Shown piece after piece: positions 57,822 through 64,000 of a stretch of 64,000 nucleotides of DNA (position 1 is the first letter of the stretch; each line of letters opens with the position of its first letter). The notes under the pieces are model-generated. The model had not been told where the DNA came from and made no database searches. It saw nothing but the letters and a program-made list of their open reading frames with translations. The stretch comes from Allomyces arbusculus (lineage: Eukaryota > Blastocladiomycota > Blastocladiomycetes > Blastocladiales > Blastocladiaceae). Where the stretch lies: NCBI GenBank assembly GCA_027604705.1, contig JADHYV010000021.1, positions 248,001 to 312,000 of the forward strand, given 5' to 3'. The position numbers were made by a program, and so were the translations under genes.

Positions 57822-59712
57822 ATGGCCAATCCCAACTTGCCGTCGCTCACGACACTTGTCCGATCGTGGTGCCTGAACGTGCTCGCGCGCCCGCGGCCTA
57901 CCCTACATGCGACATCGAGTCTGGCCGCTTCGCGCATGGCGGCAGAAGCAGCAACGGCGGCAGCAGTCAACGCAGCGCACCAGCACCAGCCCGAATCTCG
58001 GCCTGTTGATGCCAAGGCAGAAAAGTGGAGCCATCTCGCCCAAGCACCCGGACCGGCCAGCACAGCACACCACGACGAACCCACCATGCCCGATCTGCGT
58101 TACCCACCCGAAGCTCCGTCTGCTCCTCACAACAACGGCTACCAGCGCCAACGCCCGCCGCGATCCGATGACCGAGCGCGGCGAGAATCGGATCAGGACC
58201 CACCGGGTCGATCGGCCGGGTCCGCTGCTCTACTTATCGGTGCTGCCGCTGCAGCGCATGCTTCGCAGAGCACGTCCGGGTCTAGCACCGATGCTGGCGC
58301 ACCGCGCGCTGTCGTCGTCACGGAAGCTGCTGCCGTCATGACGCCGCCGCCAATTGTCGTGTCGGGAACTATGCCGTCGTCGCAAGAGGACTCAATGGAA
58401 CTGGCCGTGGCGCCCGCCGTGGCGCTCGATTTTGGACTTGCGGCGGCCGACGCGATGCCGCAGCAGCAGCGATACCACGAATATCGCGTCGCACCGCACT
58501 ACCATGCGCCTATCCATCCGGTTGTGCTCTGTCACGGGCTATTTGGGTTCGACAAGATTGTGCGTATGCGGATTGATTCGCTCCCCTTCGTTCAACGCTG
58601 CTGACAGCGATGGTCCTCATCAACAGGGACCAGAATCGTTCCCACATCTCCAGGTGCACTACTGGCGCGGCATCTCGGACGCGCTGCGCGATATTGGGTG
58701 TCAGGTGTGGATTGCGCGCGTGCCAAGGTACTGATTACATTCAGAAGACCGTCGGGCTCGCTTGGCTCTTTTTTTTTGCTTTCGCATCGCATCAACACTC
58801 TCGCTCTCTCGGTTTTTTACTTTGGTCCTGTTTGCTCTAGTGGAACGGCAACCTGACACGAGACGGCCACCCTCTTTTTTTTCTTTTCTTTTCAGTACCG
58901 GCAGCGTGCATACGCGTGCAGAAGCACTTCGCAATCTCTTGCAGCGCAACAACCTGACGCATGTGAACATGGTCGCGCACTCGATGGTGCGTTTCGTCCA
59001 AACTCGCAATTTTTTATTGCGCGCAACTTCCTCACCCCTTCCATTCTCGGCTAACAGGGCGGTCTCGACTGCCGATACCTCGTGTCGCGACTTGGCCTCC
59101 CGACCGACACGCACGTGCACTCGCTCACTACCATTTCGACGCCGCACCGCGGATCGCCCGTCATGGACTGGTTCGCGTCGGTGCTCGGGCTCGGTAAGGA
59201 GCTTGGGCTTGGAGACGACCATCCTCACTCGGTGGCGTTGCGACAGCTTGATCCGTATGCAACGCACCCTCTCGCGCGGCTCATGCGCGCGCTCGATTTC
59301 CCGGCTTACGGCCACTTGACGACGTGGTACGCCGAGCACCTGTTCAACCCGAACGTCCCAGACGTGCCGGACGTGCAGTACTACTCGTACGGCGCGAGCT
59401 ATCCGATCCCAGTCTACGCACCGCTGCGGATTCCGTACGAGGTGATCAAGGCCCGCGAGGGCGAGAACGACGGGATGGTCAGCATCGAGAGCGCCAAGTG
59501 GGGCACGTATCTCGGCACGGTACCCGCAGACCATTGGGGGTTGAACAACCGGTGCGTTGGTCACTTTATTTGAGCTACTCGCATGAACAATTGTGCAGAC
59601 TGATCCGACGCGTCGGAACTCCAGGTGGCTCTCGTCCAAGCTCAACCCCGAGTTTGACGCGGTCGGGTTCTACCTAAGCGTCGCAACCAAGTTGTGGAAG
59701 GAGGGGCTCTGA
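57822..59712 (+). CDS. Alpha/beta-hydrolase lipase (triacylglycerol lipase type)
   Basis: Exons 57822-58559, 58627-58727, 58896-58986, 59058-59551 and 59625-59712 give 503 residues. The first ~225 are disordered (Ala/Pro/Gln/Ser). The catalytic part begins HPVVLCHGLFGFDKIG (oxyanion region), then VHYWRGISDALRDIGCQVWI, LTHVNMVAHSM joined by splicing to GGLDCRYLVSRLG, so the nucleophile elbow is AHSMGG with Ser nucleophile, then LTTISTPHRGSPVMDW, NDGMVSIESAKWGTYL (acid region) and VPADHWGLNN (catalytic His). This order equals eukaryotic and bacterial Lip-type lipases with HGLFG and PHRGS. No signal peptide is evident; the Arg-containing N-terminus (MANPNLPSLTTLVRSWCLNV) may be a weak organelle signal. 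Substrate not determined. Confidence 0.87.
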
Positions 59713-61913
59713 GCGGCGTCAGGTTTTGGCACCGTCGATTGTGGGCGTGCGACGCCCTAGACCGTTAAGCGTAGACCGTTTGGTACGTGCGTCGTCGGTC
59801 AATATTTTGGCCACAACCTCCTTCTCACTTGCATTGTTCGTGACTTCATAGCCTTGAATCGCGGTCGGCTCATCACTTCCTGTCGTACGCGATGGAAGGG
59901 TCTGTCGAATATCAGCCAGCACAACTCGTGGCCATCGAGTCTCGGTCGCTGTTTCGTCAATGAAGCGGTTTTGTTGTCCACCGATTGCGCACGCGTCCAA
60001 TGTCATGGTGCCAGCCATCACGTACATCGACCTCGCGCGCTCACAGGTTCCTCGATTACGCGTCCTTCTTGGCCGTTCACACTGCTCCCAGCTACTCTTG
60101 CGGCCGTTGCTGCAGTGCCAGGTCTCGCCGCATCGGACACTCGCCGACGCAACTCATTGATCGCGTGCACCGACGACAGTACCCATGCTCGTCGCAACCC
60201 TCACAACCAGACCGATAACCCGTAACGCTCGATCACGAGCAATCAAACGAAGTCGCACCTTCCTCGTCCGCCCAACAGTGGTCGCCGCCGTTGTCGTCGG
60301 CATATTCACCAACCACGCTGTACCCATGGCTGCAACGGTCAGCACCGCGTTGTCAACCATCACGCTCACAGTCGAACTGAAGAGCGCTTAACCTCCTCGA
60401 TCACACGCCGTCATTGTCCACCACCGGGTAGCCACTCACGCTTCCTCCTGTTCTCGCTGTCGCGACTGCCACCCTCGCGCCGCTGCGCTCATCACATCCG
60501 CGACCACGAGAACGTGGAAACGAGCGTCCTCGCAGCGACTCGCTCAACCTTGTCTTGACTTTTCAGCGACGCCATCGTCGCCATCACTGTTGCGCGACGC
60601 GCCGTTGCGCGCCAAGGACGAGGTGGAGAAACGTGGGTTCACATCCTCCACCTCGCCTCGCGCATCCTTGCCGTGCCTCTGTTCATTGGGTCGTTTGAAG
60701 CGTCCCGCCCGCGTGGTCCACCTTCTGTCCGCGATGCTTTGGCGAATTGGCGTGCCATGGACCGCTGCGGTGTGTAGGCGCGACCAGCGCGGACCTGTGA
60801 CCGGTGGTGATGATTTATTGCGGAGAAGACTTGCCATTTGTGCCAACTCCCGCAGGGTCAACCGGCCGGTGGGGTTTGCTAGAACACGTTTGTCGGCATG
60901 TCCGTAGCTTCGCCGGCTAGCCGTGGGGAAAGAGGTGGACCGCAGGGCCCAGTTCTCATTCCCCCCGCACTCGCAAGCAAACACGCGCGTGCACGCGGAA
61001 AGTCGCAAAAGCGGCGCAACCGACCTGGTTTGCCACCGCCACTCGCGACAATTTGCGACGTGGACGACGGGGTCGGCGTGAGGGCTCCGATGGGAACGGT
61101 TTCTGGCTCTGCCTGGGAAGCGAAGCGCCTTCAAAACGATGCTGAACGGTGTCGCGACGGAGGGTCGCACGAGCAAGAACACGTTTGCGAGCTGGGCTGC
61201 TTGAACGAAAAAATGAATTCTGGGTGACGCGTGCGGACGCGAGGGGAGCTCAAAAACACGAGTGCATGGTGGGTGCGCCACGGCGACCCAAAAGAACTGC
61301 GACGCCTACACCGCCTCAAACCCACACCGAAAACGAGCCGAGGTCCGCGGCTGCAAGTCGAAAAACGTTTTCTTGGAGCATTCGGGCGCCACGATTGGTT
61401 GGCAGGCCGGCTGTCCGCCCATGCACCCAGCTGCAATATTCCTTTTGCCTCGTTCTGCATGGCCGTTACGCGTACAGCACCCTTCTGTTTCCACCGTTCG
61501 AGAAACGAACGAGTGAATCCAAGTCAAAGCAGAAAATTATGATGGCGGGGCGCGGCGACCCACCAACCATCATCCAAACGCACCCCCTTCACGAGTTCGC
61601 TTGGCCCACACGGCGCGCCTCCTCGACTCGCACTTTGGCGGGCACAATCTTGGCCCACGACGAAGTCGCAGTGCAAGCTGGCAACCCGCAGCGTATAAGT
61701 AGTTCCGCGCCCCTAGCGACCCCGTCCAGTTTTCCTTGTCCCAGCTTGCGTCGTCGCTCGACTTGTCCAACCAGTCTCTCTAGCCTTTCTATCGCGCGAC
61801 CCCGCACCCGACCGTCGGCACCTTGACCCACGCGGCCGCCGTCTCCACCAACAAATACCAACTCGCTCTCTACCTGCTCCTCGATACCGCCCGCCCCGAG
61901 CCCGTCCATCACC
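59713..61913. promoter_or_regulatory. 2.2 kb intergenic stretch upstream of the phosphate permease
   Basis: No gene supported on either strand. A TATAAGTA string at about 61694-61701, roughly 215 nt before the permease ATG, is a reasonable TATA-type element. A short plus-strand frame 60185-60391 (MLVATLTTRPITRNAR...) ends in a hydrophobic segment but has no context, and a long minus-strand frame at 60544-61281 reads like random GC-rich translation. The size fits a regulated promoter. Confidence 0.4.
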
Positions 61914-63966
61914 ATGGCTGCCGAGTTCTCGCAGCTCGACCGGCAAAAGTTCAATCGCTTCCATCTCAAGACGATTGTCGTCTCGGGAATTGGCTTCTTT
62001 ACCGATGCGTTCGACGTAAGTGTGCCGCTCATGTTGTTTAAGGCGTTGGTGGCGTTGTTGCTGCTCGTTCTCGAGCTCGCAGCTCGCTCGTCGCGAAACG
62101 CCCCACTTTGATGTCAACTTGATTTCGACTTTGCTGACGAGTGAATCTTGCTCGCGACCTGGTAGATTTTCGTCATCAACTTGGCCATCCCGATGATTGC
62201 CTTCACTTGGTACTTTACCGAGAAGAAGGACATTGGCAAGGCCAACCACATGCCTGTACGTTTGTAGCTGACGATGACGTTCATTCTGGACGTTCGACGA
62301 CGGGAAACTGATCGCGTGTTTGTGAAACAATTCTAGTCGATCGAGACGTCGTTGCTCAAGGCCTCGACCCAGGTCGGCACGCTCATTGGCCAGCTGCTCT
62401 TTGGTTACCTGGCCGACAAGCTTGGGCGCAAGTCCATGTACGGTCTCGTGCTTGGTATCATGATTGGTGCGTTTGCGCTTGCTCAAGGCAACTCGCTGTC
62501 GCTTTTTTACACGATGACTGACCACGCCCTCTCTCTCCCGCTCCAGTCTGCACGTTCAACACGGCGCTCGCGGCCCCAACCATCTCTTTCTCGATTGGCG
62601 CTGTCTTGATCTTCTGGCGATTGATTCTCGGCGTTGGGATCGGTGGAGATTACCCTATCTCAGCCGTGATCACGTCCGAGTTCGCGTCGGTGCACACGCG
62701 CGGTCTCATGGTCGCGGCCGTGTTCGCCATGCAGGGGCTTGGGATCTTGGTCGCGTCGCTCTGCGCGATCATTGTCCTCGCCGCGTTCCGCCCGATTCTC
62801 GTGCCTGACCACGAGGGTACCGTCTACATCAAGTACCTCGACAACGTCTGGCGCCTGCTCTTCTTCCTCGGTATGTTCATCGCGACGCACCGCGACCATG
62901 CCCCCCGGGCGGCGGGCCCCGCGCCGCCCCCAACCCCCCCGGGAGGGGGGGGCGGCGGCGTGGGGGGGACTGGGCGNNNNNNNNNNTTTTCCTGTTTTTG
63001 TTCAGCGGTGTGCTCCGTGACACTACCTGACCCCCCCCCCCCCCCCCGCCCCCTGCCCGCCGCTTTCTGGCACCGATCGGACACTCGACCTATTTCCCTC
63101 CATCCATAACCGCTTGTTTTGCACTCCTAACAATTTTGTAATTCGGCAAACCAGGAATTGTCCCTGCGATGCTTGCGGTCTACTGGCGACTGCAGATCCC
63201 CGAAACGCCGCGCTTTACGGCCGCTCAGGGCGACAAGGAGGCCGCTATGAAGGATTTGCAGAAGGTTGCGAACGAAATGGGCCAGATTGAGGGCGATATC
63301 CAGCTGCAAACTGCTGGTTCGTCGTCGGCGGCCGCCGAAGTCGCGATCCCGCTCACGTCGTCGGCGCCCGTGATTCTCGAGGACAAGTACGCGCACCTGA
63401 CGTTCGGGCAAGTGTTTGGCAACTGGAAGAACGGCAAGGTTCTCTTCGCCACGGCGGCGTGCTGGTTCCTGCTCGACGTCGGTTTCTACGGTGTGCAACT
63501 CAACCAGTCGGACGTGCTCAAGGTACTCAACGCCTGCGCGACTTGGCCACCGGGATCCGACCTGATCACTCACACATTTCGTGTCGTCACCACCAGTACA
63601 TGGGCTACGGCAAGGGCGAGACCGCCTACGACTACTTCTTCAGTCTCGCGCTCGGCAACCTGATCCTGTCGCTGTGCGGTACTGTGCCTGGCTACTGGTT
63701 CACGGTCTTCACGATCGAGAAGCTCGGCCGCGTCAAGATCCAGCTCATGGGCTTCACGTTCCTGACCATCATTTTCATTGTCCTGGTACGTTCTGGCTGT
63801 GGCTTTGACCGTGGGGTGATCACACTCGACCGTCAGACCTCGGACCGAACCCAAACTGACCCCGGCTGTCTCCATTCACCCACCAATAGACCGCCGCGTT
63901 CGATTCGCTCCGGGGCACGACCGGGTTTTTCGTGTTGTTCGTGCTTGCGAACTTCTTCTTTAACTT
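61914..63966 (+). CDS. PHO84: High-affinity phosphate:H+ symporter, Pho84-like MFS (3' end beyond window)
   Basis: Plasma-membrane phosphate uptake permease of the major facilitator superfamily. Exons 61914-62015, 62166-62255, 62337-62466, 62547-62870, 63155-63522, 63597-63785 and 63890-63966, then on beyond the window; about 425 residues are visible. Signature parts: KTIVVSGIGFFTDAFDIFVI (TM1), GTLIGQLLFGYLADKLGRKS (loop 2-3 MFS motif), RLILGVGIGGDYPISAVITS (the phosphate-permease GGDYPLS signature), WRLQIPETPRFT, the central loop, then WFLLDVGFYGVQLNQSDVL and GTVPGYWFTVFTIEKLGRVK. It matches fungal Pho84/GvPT-type carriers. Intron 62871-63154 contains an assembly gap. The first donor is a classical GTAAGT, rare in this window. 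No frame break seen. Confidence 0.92.
62978..62987. other. Assembly gap (10 N) inside a permease intron
   Basis: Ten N lie within intron 62871-63154. The DNA on both sides is homopolymer-rich (runs of C and G from about 62899 to 62976; a run of about 15 C at 63030-63046) unlike any other part of the window, so intron length and sequence here are not reliable. Flanking exons are intact. Confidence 0.95.
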
Positions 63967-64000
63967 GTACGTGTCCCTTCGTCTCCCTTCCCCCCCTCTC

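Noticed and set aside
60544-61281. 245-codon minus-strand frame upstream of the permease
   Set aside because: No family, no splice partner, Arg/Ser/Pro-rich random-like composition; left as intergenic.
1-64000. tRNA or other structural RNA genes
   Set aside because: Strings resembling a B box (for example near 8510 and 18970) lack a matching A box and acceptor stem at the right distance.

Overview
The window looks like a piece of a zoosporic-type fungal nuclear genome, GC-rich and dense in short spliced genes. The reasons are the many 44-130 nt introns, strong G/C preference at third codon positions, and proteins typical of fungi (SOK1/TCP11, nitrilase-type Nta1, Mpe1, Snx3/Grd19, Pho84-like permease). 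Expanded and decaying F-box/ankyrin-like and F-box/LRR families would suit Blastocladiomycota, but that placement is inference. No rRNA, tRNA, CRISPR array or recognisable transposon or virus copy was found. Exon ends below were read by eye from splice motifs, frame continuity and family similarity; for nearly every multi-exon gene the exon lengths sum to a multiple of three.

Layout. 1-640: 3' end of an unidentified gene. 0.8-3.1 kb DUS3 (-), diverging from adenylosuccinate synthetase (+, 3.9-5.3 kb). 5.3-8.4 kb: gene-poor, with a decayed F-box/ankyrin-like copy. 8.4-13.1 kb: Ent3/epsinR-type ENTH protein (+), exosome subunit Rrp42 (-), sorting nexin Snx3 (+). 13.8-17.0 kb: TCP11/SOK1 protein (-), then a small unknown two-exon gene (-). 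19.3-23.6 kb: Nta1 amidase (+), PPR protein (-), proteasome chaperone PSMG4 (+).

23.8-34.6 kb is the accessory heart of the window: four tandem, same-strand members of a large beta-propeller (WD40-like) family with one conserved 3' intron. Three appear intact and one is a truncated pseudogene; an F-box fragment lies between two members. A small acidic protein and an RCC1-repeat protein follow (34.9-36.8 kb), then a second gene-poor, pseudogene-rich zone (37-43 kb).

43.3-64 kb returns to ordinary genes: a multi-pass membrane protein, an LRR protein, Mpe1 (mRNA 3'-end processing), AP-3 mu, an Angel/Ngl-type EEP nuclease with a mitochondrial-like presequence, HPRT, an alpha/beta-hydrolase lipase, and a Pho84-like phosphate permease that runs off the end and carries an assembly gap in an intron. 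Functional themes are purine supply (AdSS and HPRT), endosomal sorting (Ent3-type, Snx3, AP-3 mu) and RNA processing (DUS3, Rrp42, Mpe1, EEP nuclease).

The most general unusual signal is the splice donor: most introns start GTGCGT or GTACGT, with C instead of A at intron position +4.
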